The position numbers and the translations under genes were made by a program. Source: Roseateles chitinivorans (lineage in GTDB: Bacteria; Pseudomonadota; Gammaproteobacteria; Burkholderiales; Burkholderiaceae_C). Taken from it: a DNA stretch of 64,000 bases. Below, piece by piece: positions 25,695 to 34,377 of the stretch (position 1 is the first letter of the stretch; each line of letters begins with the position of its first letter). Under the pieces are notes generated by a model, which made no database searches, was not told the origin of the DNA, and saw nothing but the letters and a program-made list of their open reading frames with translations. The stretch covers positions 1 to 64,000 of the forward strand of contig NZ_PEOG01000006.1 in NCBI RefSeq assembly GCF_002761755.1, in the 5' to 3' direction.

Positions 25695-27065
25695 ATGACC
25701 CGTCCAAACGATTCCACCGCCACGGCCGCTTCCCCCCCGGACCGCCCGGCACCCGTCGGCTTCTGGGAAGCCTTCCGCTTCTGGCTGAAGCTGGGCTTCA
25801 TCAGCTTTGGCGGCCCCGCCGGGCAAATCGCGATCATGCATGCCGAGCTGGTCGAGCGCCGCCGCTGGATCAGCGAGCGGCGCTTCCTGCATGCGCTCAA
25901 CTACTGCATGCTGCTGCCCGGCCCCGAGGCCCAGCAGCTCGCCACCTACATCGGCTGGCTGATGCACCGCAGCTGGGGCGGCATCGTCGCGGGCGGCCTC
26001 TTCGTGCTGCCGTCGCTGTTCATCCTCATCGCGCTGTCGTGGATCTATGTCGCCTTCGGCACGCTGCCGGCCGTCGCGGGGATCTTCTACGGCATCAAGC
26101 CCGCGGTCACCGCGCTCGTGCTGCACGCGGCCCACCGCATCGGCCGCCGGGTGCTGCGCAATGGCTGGCTCTGGAGCATCGCGGTCGCCGCGCTGGTGGC
26201 GATCCTTCTCGACCTGCCCTTCCCGCTGATCGTGCTGGGCGCGGGCCTGGCCGGCGCACTCGGCGCCCGGTTCGCGCCGCAGGTCTTCTCGAGCGGCCCC
26301 GCGCATGCCGCCGCGCAGGCCGGCTACGGCCCGGCGCTGATCGACGACGACACGCCGACGCCCCCGCATGCCGCCTTCACCCGCGGCCGCCTCGCCCGCG
26401 TGCTGATCGTGGGCCTGGGGCTGTGGCTCGCCGCGATGGGCGCCTTGGTGGCCGTGTACGGGCTGGAGGGCGCGTTCACGCAGATGGGCCTGTTCTTCAC
26501 GAAGGCCGCGTTGATGACCTTCGGCGGCGCCTATGCGGTGCTGCCCTACGTCGTGCAAGGCGCCGTCGAACACCACCACTGGGCCACCGGTCCGCAGATG
26601 ATCGATGGCCTCGCGCTGGGCGAGACCACGCCGGGGCCGCTGATCATGGTGGTTGCCTTCGTCGGCTTCGTCGGCGGATGGAAGGAGCAGGTCTTCGGAC
26701 CGGACGCACTGTTCGCCGCCGGCGCCACGGCGGCGGCCGTGGTCACCTTCTTCACCTTCCTGCCCTCCTTCATCCTCGTGCTGGCCGGAGGCCCGGTGAT
26801 CGAGGCGACCCACGGCGACCTGCGCCTCACCGCGCCACTGACCGCGATCACCGCGGCGGTGGTCGGCGTGATCGTCAACCTGGCGCTGTTCTTCGCCGGC
26901 CATGTGTTCTGGCCGCAGGGGCTGGGCGGTCCGTTCGATGCCATGTCGGCGCTGATCGCCGCGGGCGCGGCGATCGCGCTGTTCCGCTTCAAGTGGGGCG
27001 TGATCCCGTTGCTCGGTGCCTGCGCGGCGGTCGGGCTGGCGTGGACCTTGGCGGCAGGCGCATGA
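25695..27065 (+). CDS. chrA: Chromate transporter, two-domain ChrA
   Basis: This 456-residue CHR-family carrier exports chromate. Both homologous halves are visible: FWLKLGFISFGGPAGQIAIMH (about residue 30) and FFTKAALMTFGGAYAVLPYV (about residue 265), each with the FGG motif, and each followed by a PGP-type turn (LLPGPEAQQL; TTPGPLIMV). About ten to twelve membrane segments are likely. The stop codon overlaps the start of the next gene (ATGA). No chrB-type regulator is adjacent, so the regulation is unclear, and the native substrate could be another oxyanion. Confidence 0.93.
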   Translation: MTRPNDSTATAASPPDRPAPVGFWEAFRFWLKLGFISFGGPAGQIAIMHAELVERRRWISERRFLHALNYCMLLPGPEAQQLATYIGWLMHRSWGGIVAGGLFVLPSLFILIALSWIYVAFGTLPAVAGIFYGIKPAVTALVLHAAHRIGRRVLRNGWLWSIAVAALVAILLDLPFPLIVLGAGLAGALGARFAPQVFSSGPAHAAAQAGYGPALIDDDTPTPPHAAFTRGRLARVLIVGLGLWLAAMGALVAVYGLEGAFTQMGLFFTKAALMTFGGAYAVLPYVVQGAVEHHHWATGPQMIDGLALGETTPGPLIMVVAFVGFVGGWKEQVFGPDALFAAGATAAAVVTFFTFLPSFILVLAGGPVIEATHGDLRLTAPLTAITAAVVGVIVNLALFFAGHVFWPQGLGGPFDAMSALIAAGAAIALFRFKWGVIPLLGACAAVGLAWTLAAGA

Positions 27066-28540
27066 ACCCGCCCACAGGCACGGCGTCCGAGCCGTCGGGC
27101 TCGCCCGCGGACCGCGAGCCAGCCTGGCGGACCTGGCTGGCTCGCACGCTGGCTCGCGTCGATCGCCGGTATCGCGTGCCGGAACTGCCCAGCTCGCTGA
27201 CGCTGACCCACGACGAGCCGCCCGCCGTCGCGCTGGCCGTGGCGATCGAGGAGGCGCGCACGGCGCTCGTTGCAGGCCGGGAGCCCGGCGAGAGGGCGAA
27301 GAGCCTGTTTCTTGAGGCGTTGGCGCGGCTGATCGGTGAAGCGCTACGGACCGACGGCGGCGATCCGGCGTTCGCCGCGATGGTGCTGCGCCACCGGTCG
27401 CCCCGGGTGCGCGAGCACGCCTCCCTCAGCGCCCACGCCGAGCGCGACCGACGCCAGCTGCGGGCGACCGCCAACGCCCTCGCCCACCCGGCCAAGGCGC
27501 AGCGCCTGCCGCCGGGCGCAATGCGCGACGCGCTCGTTGCCCTGCATGACGCGGCCACCGCCGGCGACTGGTCGCGGTTGGCCGACGCCGCTGAGCGCTT
27601 GCACCCGCTGCATGAGTCCCCCGAGCTGCCTGACGCCGCGCGGCGTCTGCGCGACGACGGCGCCCTGGCCCGGCTCCGCCGTCTGGACGAGTTGGCGTCG
27701 GATCCCGAGGTGATCCGCTACCGTGCGCTGTGGGATCGGCAAGGGCCGTCGGCGGGCAGCGCGCAGGCGGTGGCTTCGGGCGCCGGCGCCCAGCAGCGCG
27801 GCGACGCGGTGGAGGGCCTCGCGACCGAGGCGCTGCAGGCGCTGGTCGACCGGATGAACGCCGGCGCAGCCAGCGAGATGGACGCGACCAGCGCTGCGGT
27901 CGACGCTGCGGTCAGCGGGAATGCTGGCGAGCGCGCGAGCTATCGGGTCGTCACCTCGTTGCGGGTTCCGGCCGCCTTCCCGGGCGATCCACAACGGGCC
28001 AAGAGCGAATGGGACGTGGCGCTGCTGCGCCGCCACGACGCCGACACCTGGGACCTGCTGCTGCTGGTCGAAGCAAAAGCCTCGGCCGATGCCGCGACCA
28101 CCGACCTGCCCCGCCTGCTGCGCGGCCTGCGGCTGCTCGCGCAGGCGGACCCGCGCGCCACCTATGCCTTCGCATCGCATCAGGGCGAGATCCCCTTGCG
28201 GGGCGCCTCGCTGCGCGCGCTGCCGACCGAGGAAGCGGAGCTGGCCCGCGCGGTGCTCTATTGCAGCGATGCGCCGGCCGAGCAGGCGCCGAGGCTGCTC
28301 AGCGCCGCGAGCCGCATGCAGCTGCTGTCGGCGCCGGCGAGCCTGGACTTCGCCGACCAGCTCGAGCGCGGCCTCGCGGTCGAGTCACGGCAGCTCGAGC
28401 CGGTCTGGGACCAGCTGCTGACGGCGCCCGCCTTCGCGCCGGTGCTGCGCCAGCATGCGACGCTGCGGACGGTGCGCGAGCTCATGGTCCACCCGAGCGA
28501 CCTGATGGCGGCGGTCCGCGCCGCCCCCGCCCCGACCTAG
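27062..28540 (+). CDS. Uncharacterised protein with PD-(D/E)xK-like motif, coupled to chrA
   Basis: This 492-residue protein has a largely helical, Ala/Arg-rich first part (about 1-240) and a C-terminal region with GDAVEGLATEAL (about 247-258) then SEWDVALL (315-322) and LLLLVEAKAS (332-341). Acid, acid and E-x-K spacing fits the PD-(D/E)xK nuclease fold (D318, E337, K339, with E251 as a possible extra acid). Its ATG overlaps the chrA stop by four bases, so both are made from one mRNA. No characterised family was recognised. The nuclease reading is inferred from a motif; an inactive or non-nuclease member is possible. Confidence 0.75.
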   Translation: MNPPTGTASEPSGSPADREPAWRTWLARTLARVDRRYRVPELPSSLTLTHDEPPAVALAVAIEEARTALVAGREPGERAKSLFLEALARLIGEALRTDGGDPAFAAMVLRHRSPRVREHASLSAHAERDRRQLRATANALAHPAKAQRLPPGAMRDALVALHDAATAGDWSRLADAAERLHPLHESPELPDAARRLRDDGALARLRRLDELASDPEVIRYRALWDRQGPSAGSAQAVASGAGAQQRGDAVEGLATEALQALVDRMNAGAASEMDATSAAVDAAVSGNAGERASYRVVTSLRVPAAFPGDPQRAKSEWDVALLRRHDADTWDLLLLVEAKASADAATTDLPRLLRGLRLLAQADPRATYAFASHQGEIPLRGASLRALPTEEAELARAVLYCSDAPAEQAPRLLSAASRMQLLSAPASLDFADQLERGLAVESRQLEPVWDQLLTAPAFAPVLRQHATLRTVRELMVHPSDLMAAVRAAPAPT

Positions 28541-28610
28541 TTCGCCGACGAGAGCGCAGCCCTCGAACCGCGAAGCAATCCTGCGTTTCCAACCGAGAGA
28601 ACCCCCGCCG

Positions 28611-29570
28611 ATGCCCCGCGCTTCCCTTCCCTCCTTCGCCAGGCGAGTCTTGTCCCTGTCCCTGTCGACCTGTCTCTCCGGGCTGGCCGGGCTGACCGGC
28701 CTGGCCCTGTCATCCCCAGCCGGCGCCCAACCGGTGATGGCGCGCGAGAACCTCAACGCCACGCTGTGGTTCCAGACCGCGGTCGAGCGCCAGGCCGCCA
28801 CGCTGGCGGTCTATCGGGCCGCGACCGCCCGCCTGGGCGCGGCGCGACGGGCGACGCGCGAGACGGCTTCGCTGGAGCAGGCGGCGCAAGGCGGCTTCTC
28901 CCGCAAGCCACCGGCCATCGTGCTGGACGTGGACGAGACCGTGCTCGACAACTCGCCTTACGAGGCTTGGCAGATCCGCGACGGGCATCGCTACGAGGAA
29001 AGCACCTGGGCCGCCTGGGTGGCCAGCGCGCAGGCGGCCGCGATTCCCGGCGCGCCCGAGTTCATCGCGCGGGCTCGTGCGAACGGTTTCCGGGTCGTCT
29101 TCATCACCAACCGGCGCTGCCCGGCGGACGGCCCCTTCGGCCCGGACGGCTTCCATGCCGCCTGCCCGCAGAAAGCGCAGACGATCGCCAACCTGAGCCG
29201 TGTGCTCGGCCACGCGGTCGCGCCCGCCGACGTGATGCTGCGCGGCGAACGCGCGGAATGGGGCGCCTCGGACAAGACGCCGCGGCGCGAGGCCGTCGCG
29301 CGCACGCACCGGATCGCGATGCTGGTCGGCGACGACCTCAACGACTTCGTGCCGCGCGCCCGCTACGCCGAGCAGGCGCATGCGGCGCGCTGGGGCACGA
29401 CCTGGGTGCCGATCCCCAACCCGACCTACGGCTCCTGGGGCGATGCGCTGTCGCTCACCCAGCGCTACGAGGCGCTGAAGCCGTGGAGCGGGCCCGCGGT
29501 CGCCGAGCCCGGAGCGGCGTCCTCGGCAGCCTCGGCGGCTTCAGCGGCTTCCGCCGCTTCGGCTCAATAG
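28611..29570 (+). CDS. Class C acid phosphatase (5'-nucleotidase, lipoprotein e(P4) family)
   Basis: A HAD-superfamily phosphatase of 319 residues. It has a Sec signal peptide (SLSLSTCLSGLAGLTGLAL, cut near AGAQP) and the HAD nucleophile motif IVLDVDETVLDNSPYEAW, with paired aspartates typical of class C enzymes. Later motifs are VVFITNRRC and AMLVGDDLNDFV. The C terminus ends in Ala/Ser repeats encoded by tandem GCx-TCx triplets (about 29515-29567), an unusual tail. It probably dephosphorylates nucleotides or other phosphoesters in the periplasm or at the outer membrane. Its end overlaps the convergent ggt gene by seven bases. Confidence 0.9.
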   Translation: MPRASLPSFARRVLSLSLSTCLSGLAGLTGLALSSPAGAQPVMARENLNATLWFQTAVERQAATLAVYRAATARLGAARRATRETASLEQAAQGGFSRKPPAIVLDVDETVLDNSPYEAWQIRDGHRYEESTWAAWVASAQAAAIPGAPEFIARARANGFRVVFITNRRCPADGPFGPDGFHAACPQKAQTIANLSRVLGHAVAPADVMLRGERAEWGASDKTPRREAVARTHRIAMLVGDDLNDFVPRARYAEQAHAARWGTTWVPIPNPTYGSWGDALSLTQRYEALKPWSGPAVAEPGAASSAASAASAASAASAQ

Positions 29571-31297
29571 CCGGCGGCCAGCCCGGTGTTGCGGCGCGGA
29601 TCGTTGGCGCCGTAGAAGCGGTTGTTGCCCACCGGCTTGCCGGTCAGCGAGGGCGCGCCGATGATGATCGCCGCCAGGTGATTCGCCGGATGCGGCGCGC
29701 CCAGCTTGTGGCCCATGCCTTCGAGGATCCGGCGCGTGTCCGGCGACAGCGCATAGGGCTCGACATTCGTCAGGTCCGGCATCCACTGGTGATGGAAGCG
29801 CGGCGCATCCACCGCCTCCTGCACGGTCATGTCGAAGTCGATCGCATTGATCATCGTCTGCAGCACCGCCGTGATGATGCGGCTGCCCCCCGGCGTGCCC
29901 ACCACCATCACCGGCTTGCCATCCTTGGTCACGATCGTCGGGCTCATCGACGACAGCGGCCGCTTGCCCGGGGCGATCGCATTGGCCTCGCCCTGCACCA
30001 GCCCGTACATGTTGGGCACGCCCACCTTGGAGGTGAAGTCGTCCATCTCGTTGTTCAGCAGCACGCCGGTCTTCGCGGCAGTGACCTTGGCGCCGAACCA
30101 GTCGTTCAGCGTATAGGTCACCGACACCGCGTTGCCCCATTTGTCGGCGATCGAGTAATGGGTGGTGTTGCTGCCTTCATGCGGCGGCACGCCCGGCTTC
30201 AGGTCCTTGGACACGCCGGCCTTGGTCGGATCGATCGCGGCGCGGATCTTGGCCGCGTAGTCCTTGTCCAGCAGCCGTTGCAGCGGGTTCTTCACGAAGT
30301 CGGGATCGCCCAGGGTGCTGTTGCGATCGACGTAGGCATGCCGCATCGCCTCGATCTGGTAGTGCACGCCCTGCGCCGAGCCCCAGCCGAGCTGGCGCAG
30401 CGGATAGCCCTCGAGGATGTTGAGCATCTCGCAGATGATCACGCCGCCTGAACTGGGCGGCGGAGCGGAGACCACGTGGTAGCCGCGGTAGTCGCACTCG
30501 ACCGGCGCCAGCTCGCGGGTCTGGTACTGGTCCAGGTCGGCCTGCGTCAGGATGCCCTTGCCAGCCTGGCTCGACTCGACCAGCGCCTTCGCCACCCAAC
30601 CCTTGTAGAAGCCCTCCGTGCCCTTGGCGCCGATCTCGCGCAGCGTGCGGGCCAGGTCCTTCTGCACCAGCCGGTCGCCGGGCTGGAAGGCCTTGCCCTT
30701 GTTCAGGAAGATCGCCGCGGACGCGGGGTCGGCCTCGAAGTCCTTGGTGGCCGTCTGGAACATGTCGACGTCGCCCTGGTCGAGCGCGAAGCCGCGGTCC
30801 GCCAGCGCGACCGCCGGCGCGATCAGCGTCTGGCGCTTCATCGTCCCGTACTTCTCGCGCGCGTACTCGAGCCCCGACACCGTGCCCGGCACGCCCACCG
30901 CCAGGTGGCCGTGGGTGCTCAGGCCCTTGACGACGTTGCCGTCCTTGTCCAGGTACATGTTGGCCGTGGCGGCCAGCGGCGCCTTCTCGCGGAAGTCCAG
31001 GAAGGTCTTGCGACCGTCGGCCAGCTGGATGGTCATGAAACCGCCGCCGCCCAGGTTGCCCGCGGCCGGGTACACCACCGCGAGCGCATAGCCCACCGCC
31101 ACCGCGGCATCGACGGCATTGCCGCCGTCCTTGAGCACGTCGACGCCGACGCGCGTGGCCAGATGCTGGGCCGTCACCACCATCCCGTTGGGCGCGGCCA
31201 CCGGCGCGACAGACGCGGCGAACGAGGGCGCGACCGGCGCGAACGCGAGCGACGCGGTCGCCGCCGCGGCGCAGACAAGCAAACGGAAAGTCTTCAT
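29564..31297 (-). CDS. ggt: Gamma-glutamyltransferase
   Basis: It hydrolyses or transfers the gamma-glutamyl group of glutathione in the periplasm. The 577-residue precursor has a signal peptide (KTFRLLVCAAAATASLAFA) and self-cleaves: the small subunit would begin with T378 in NTTHYS, the catalytic threonine, followed by VSVTYTLNDWFGA. Further family motifs are NLGGGGFMTI, PPPSSGGVIICEMLN and PLSSMSPTIV. The length is that of the Ggt family. Convergent overlap with the acid phosphatase gene leaves no room for a terminator between them. Confidence 0.95.
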   Translation of the reverse strand: MKTFRLLVCAAAATASLAFAPVAPSFAASVAPVAAPNGMVVTAQHLATRVGVDVLKDGGNAVDAAVAVGYALAVVYPAAGNLGGGGFMTIQLADGRKTFLDFREKAPLAATANMYLDKDGNVVKGLSTHGHLAVGVPGTVSGLEYAREKYGTMKRQTLIAPAVALADRGFALDQGDVDMFQTATKDFEADPASAAIFLNKGKAFQPGDRLVQKDLARTLREIGAKGTEGFYKGWVAKALVESSQAGKGILTQADLDQYQTRELAPVECDYRGYHVVSAPPPSSGGVIICEMLNILEGYPLRQLGWGSAQGVHYQIEAMRHAYVDRNSTLGDPDFVKNPLQRLLDKDYAAKIRAAIDPTKAGVSKDLKPGVPPHEGSNTTHYSIADKWGNAVSVTYTLNDWFGAKVTAAKTGVLLNNEMDDFTSKVGVPNMYGLVQGEANAIAPGKRPLSSMSPTIVTKDGKPVMVVGTPGGSRIITAVLQTMINAIDFDMTVQEAVDAPRFHHQWMPDLTNVEPYALSPDTRRILEGMGHKLGAPHPANHLAAIIIGAPSLTGKPVGNNRFYGANDPRRNTGLAAGY

Positions 31298-31379
31298 GAA
31301 CCTGATTCCTCAACAGATGCGACCGCGCGATTCGACACCGGCCCCGGCATCGCCCGCAATCCCACGAGGCGTCAGATCG

Positions 31380-31871
31380 TTACTGGAGAGGGTCTTTCAG
31401 CGCGTCGGGCACCGGCAGTGCGACGATGTCGATGCCTTCGTCCGCCAGTTCGCGCGCCTCGTCGGGCGTGGCACGACCGCGGATGCCGCGCTCCTGGGCC
31501 TCGCCGTAATGGATGCGGCGCGCCTCGGTGGCGAAGCGGTCGCCGACGTCCTCGGTGTTCGCCATCAGCGTGCGCACCGCCTGGATCACCTGCTTCTGCA
31601 GCTCCACGGCGATCACCGGCGCGCCCGGCGGCAGCGCCGACGCGGCGGGCACGGGGACTGGCGACGTGGGCGCACGCGGCTGGGACGGTGCCGGCTCGGC
31701 CGCGGCGGAAAGGTTCAGCCGCGGGGCACTCGGCATCCGGCGCACATTGGCGCTGTTGCACAGCGGGCAGCTCAGCAGGCCTCGCTGCTGCTGCGATTCG
31801 AAGTCGGTGGCCGACGCGAACCAGCCTTCGAAGGAATGGCCGGTGTCGCAGGCCAGGTTCAGGACCAGCAT
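31380..31871 (-). CDS. DUF1178 family protein
   Basis: A 163-residue protein starting MLVLNLACDTGHSFEGWFAS with a zinc-ribbon-like pair LLSCPLCNS near residue 35, the mark of DUF1178. A Pro/Ala linker (about 55-90) joins a helical C-terminal region (VELQKQVIQAVRTLMANTEDVGDRFATEA is split by no motif of known function). It lies 12 bp after the Nudix gene at the end of the complex I operon, a common Burkholderiales arrangement. Function unknown. Confidence 0.88.
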   Translation of the reverse strand: MLVLNLACDTGHSFEGWFASATDFESQQQRGLLSCPLCNSANVRRMPSAPRLNLSAAAEPAPSQPRAPTSPVPVPAASALPPGAPVIAVELQKQVIQAVRTLMANTEDVGDRFATEARRIHYGEAQERGIRGRATPDEARELADEGIDIVALPVPDALKDPLQ

Positions 31872-31883
31872 GATGGGCCGATG

Positions 31884-32543
31884 CTAGCGGCTCGCCGCCT
31901 CGGCCGCCGGCATCCAGTCCAAAGGCCATGCGCCGGCACGCCAGCGCTGCAGCCACAGCAGGCAGGTCAAGGTCTTGGCATCGGTGACGCGCCCGTCGAA
32001 GACCATGCGGTCCAGCTCGTCCTCGCCGACGGCCAGCAGGTCGAGGAACTCCCCGTCGTCCAGTTGGCGCTCGCCGGCGATCAGGCCGCGCGCGAAGAAG
32101 ATCTCGATGCGTTCGTCCGAGTAGGCGATCGCGTTGTGCATCACGCCGGCGTAGGCCCACTCGCGCGCGGTGTAGCCGGTCTCCTCGACCAGCTCGCGCA
32201 TCGCGCAGCGCAGCGGCGACTCCTGCGGATCCAGCTTGCCAGCGGGAAACTCAAGCACCACACGACCCACTGGGTAGCGGTATTGACGCTCGATCAGCAC
32301 GCGCCCGTCGTCCAGCAGCGGCACGATCACCGCGGCGCCCGGATGGCGGATGTACTCCCGCGTCGCTTCACGGCCGTTGGGCAGCGCGACACGATCGCGC
32401 TTCGCATGAAGGAAGTTGCCCCGCAGGATCCAGTCGGAACTCAGCGGGGTCTCTCGCAGATGGGGATCGGCGTCGGCGGCCGGGGGAATGCCGATCACGC
32501 CGTCGGCATCGGGGCGAAGGGCCTCAGGCAGCTTCTTCGTCAT
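31884..32543 (-). CDS. Nudix hydrolase, ADP-ribose pyrophosphatase-like
   Basis: The 219-residue protein carries a full Nudix box, GKLDPQESPLRCAMRELVEE then TGY, matching G-x5-E-x7-RE-U-x-EE-x-G-U, with an upstream strand RQYRYPVGRVVLEFPA typical of ADP-ribose/NUDT5-type enzymes. It overlaps the DUF2818 gene by 20 bp. Position behind nuoN suggests a housekeeping role in clearing ADP-ribose or oxidised nucleotide sugars; the substrate is inferred from family sequence. Confidence 0.92.
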   Translation of the reverse strand: MTKKLPEALRPDADGVIGIPPAADADPHLRETPLSSDWILRGNFLHAKRDRVALPNGREATREYIRHPGAAVIVPLLDDGRVLIERQYRYPVGRVVLEFPAGKLDPQESPLRCAMRELVEETGYTAREWAYAGVMHNAIAYSDERIEIFFARGLIAGERQLDDGEFLDLLAVGEDELDRMVFDGRVTDAKTLTCLLWLQRWRAGAWPLDWMPAAEAASR

Positions 32544-32859
32544 CGAACTCTCGCACCTTGGACCGCGAGCGGCGCAGGTAGCGCCACACGAAGCCCGGGA
32601 AGCCCAGCGTCACGAACAGCGCCAGCGCCGCCGCGTAGAACTCCCAGCCCTGCGGCGAGCGCTGACCCAGCCGGGCCTCGAGCCCGAAGCCGACGGCCAG
32701 CGTGGCCAGCGCCAGCAGGAAGAGTTCCAGCAAGCGCCAGCCGGCGGCCTTGGGATCACGGCGCGGCCCGACGAGCAGGACGCGCGAACTGAGATACGGC
32801 AGGTTGGCCGCGACCAGCGCGACCACCAGCACCACCCAGACTGAAGCGCCCTGCTCCAT
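32524..32859 (-). CDS. DUF2818 family membrane protein
   Basis: The 111-residue protein has three membrane segments (about residues 7-27, 42-60 and 72-92) and ends in a basic-then-acidic tail (RRSRSKVREFDDEEAA). Its sequence VALVAANLPYLSSR is typical of DUF2818. It begins 24 bp after nuoN and is the first of three accessory genes behind the nuo operon. A role in complex I assembly or stability is only suggested by linkage. Confidence 0.88.
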   Translation of the reverse strand: MEQGASVWVVLVVALVAANLPYLSSRVLLVGPRRDPKAAGWRLLELFLLALATLAVGFGLEARLGQRSPQGWEFYAAALALFVTLGFPGFVWRYLRRSRSKVREFDDEEAA

Positions 32860-32883
32860 CGTCGGGTCCCGCGTTCAGCGCGC

Positions 32884-34365
32884 TCAGTGCGCCAGCGCGC
32901 GGGTCACGGCCTGGCCGCACAGCGCCAGCAGGCCGCCGGGCAGCAGGCCGAAGGCCAGCACCGCGATGCCGTTGAGCGACATCACCAGGCGCGCGTCGGC
33001 CGGGGCGTTCAGCGGGCTGTGGTCGGCCGGTTCGTCGAAGAACATGACCTTCACGACACGCAGGTAGTAGAACGCGCCGATCAGCGACAGCACCACCGCC
33101 ACCACCGCCAGCCACAGGTAGAGCGACTGGCCGGTCGTGACCATCGCCTGCAGCACCGCCAGCTTGCCGTAGAAGCCCACCGTCGGCGGGATGCCGGTCA
33201 GCGAGAACATGTAGATCGCCATCACCAGCGCATACCAGGGGCTGCGCTTGAACAGGCCGGCCAGGTCGCTGATCTGCTCGGACTCGAAGCCCTGGCGCGC
33301 CAGCAGCATGATCAGGCCGAAGCTGCCCAGCGTCGTCAGCACATAGGTGATCGCGTAGAACATCGCCGAGCTGTAGGCGTTCAGCGCGTGGTTGTCCGGC
33401 TGGCCGTTCACCACGCCCGAGGCCAGGCCCAGCACGACGAAGCCCATCTGCGAGATCGTCGAGTACGCCAGCATCCGCTTCAGGTTGCTCTGCGCGATCG
33501 CGGCCAGGTTGCCCACCACCAGCGAGGCCACCGCCATCACCAGCAGCATCTGCTGCCAGTCCGTGGCCAGCGGCAGCATGCCTTCCACCAGCAGGCGCAG
33601 CGCGATGCCCAGCGCCGCCAGCTTCGGCGCGCCGCCGATCAGCAGCGTCGCGGCGGTCGGCGCGCCCTGGTAGACGTCCGGCACCCACATGTGGAACGGC
33701 GCGGCGCCCAGCTTGAAGCCCAGGCCGGCGACGACGAACACGACGCCCAGCACCAGCACGCCCTTGTTGACCGTGCCGCTGGAGATCACCTCGAACACCC
33801 GCGGGATCGACAGCGAGCCGGTAGCGCCGTACATCATCGACAGGCCATACAGCAGGAAGCCCGAGGCCAGCGCGCCCAGCACGAAGTACTTCATCGCGGC
33901 TTCGGTGGAGATGGTGTGGTCGCGGCGCAGCGCGGTCAGCGCGTACAGCGACAGGCTCATCAGCTCCAGGCCGAGGTAGATCGACAGGAAGTTGTTGGAC
34001 GCCACCATCACATTCACGCCCAGCAGCGCCAGCAGGCTCAGCGTGAAGAGCTCGCCCTTGAGCATCTCGCGGGACTCGGCGTAGGGACGCGCATAGACCA
34101 GCGTGATGATCAGCGCCAGCGCGCTGACGCCGCTGAGCAGGTGGCTCAGCGGATCGACCACCAGCAGGCCCTGCATCGCCTCGGCCGGCGGGTTGCCCAT
34201 CGCGGCGAAGTGCATCGCACCCACCACCGCCAGGCTCAGCTGGGTCAACCAGTAGGTCGGCGTGCGGCGCGGGTCGGTGACGAACAGGTCCACCAGCGCG
34301 ACCACGCAGGCCAGCACCAGCAGCAGGATTTCGGGATAGACCGCGACCCAGTTCATGTCATTCAT
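32884..34365 (-). CDS. nuoN: NADH-quinone oxidoreductase subunit N
   Basis: One of the three antiporter-like membrane subunits of complex I, involved in proton pumping. The 493 residues form about 14 helices, with the conserved cores YLGLELMSLSLYALTALRR (glutamate in helix 5), FKLGAAPFHMWVPDVYQG (proton-channel lysine and broken helix) and LAYSTISQMGFVVLGL. It is the last nuo gene; a short gap leads to DUF2818. Confidence 0.97.
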   Translation of the reverse strand: MNDMNWVAVYPEILLLVLACVVALVDLFVTDPRRTPTYWLTQLSLAVVGAMHFAAMGNPPAEAMQGLLVVDPLSHLLSGVSALALIITLVYARPYAESREMLKGELFTLSLLALLGVNVMVASNNFLSIYLGLELMSLSLYALTALRRDHTISTEAAMKYFVLGALASGFLLYGLSMMYGATGSLSIPRVFEVISSGTVNKGVLVLGVVFVVAGLGFKLGAAPFHMWVPDVYQGAPTAATLLIGGAPKLAALGIALRLLVEGMLPLATDWQQMLLVMAVASLVVGNLAAIAQSNLKRMLAYSTISQMGFVVLGLASGVVNGQPDNHALNAYSSAMFYAITYVLTTLGSFGLIMLLARQGFESEQISDLAGLFKRSPWYALVMAIYMFSLTGIPPTVGFYGKLAVLQAMVTTGQSLYLWLAVVAVVLSLIGAFYYLRVVKVMFFDEPADHSPLNAPADARLVMSLNGIAVLAFGLLPGGLLALCGQAVTRALAH

Positions 34366-34377
34366 TGTGTTGGGCCC

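Noticed and set aside
25544..27061. N-terminal 500-codon extension of the gene at 27062, in another frame across chrA.
   Set aside because: chrA is clearly coding in its own frame, with conserved motifs. The downstream gene has its own ATG overlapping the chrA stop.
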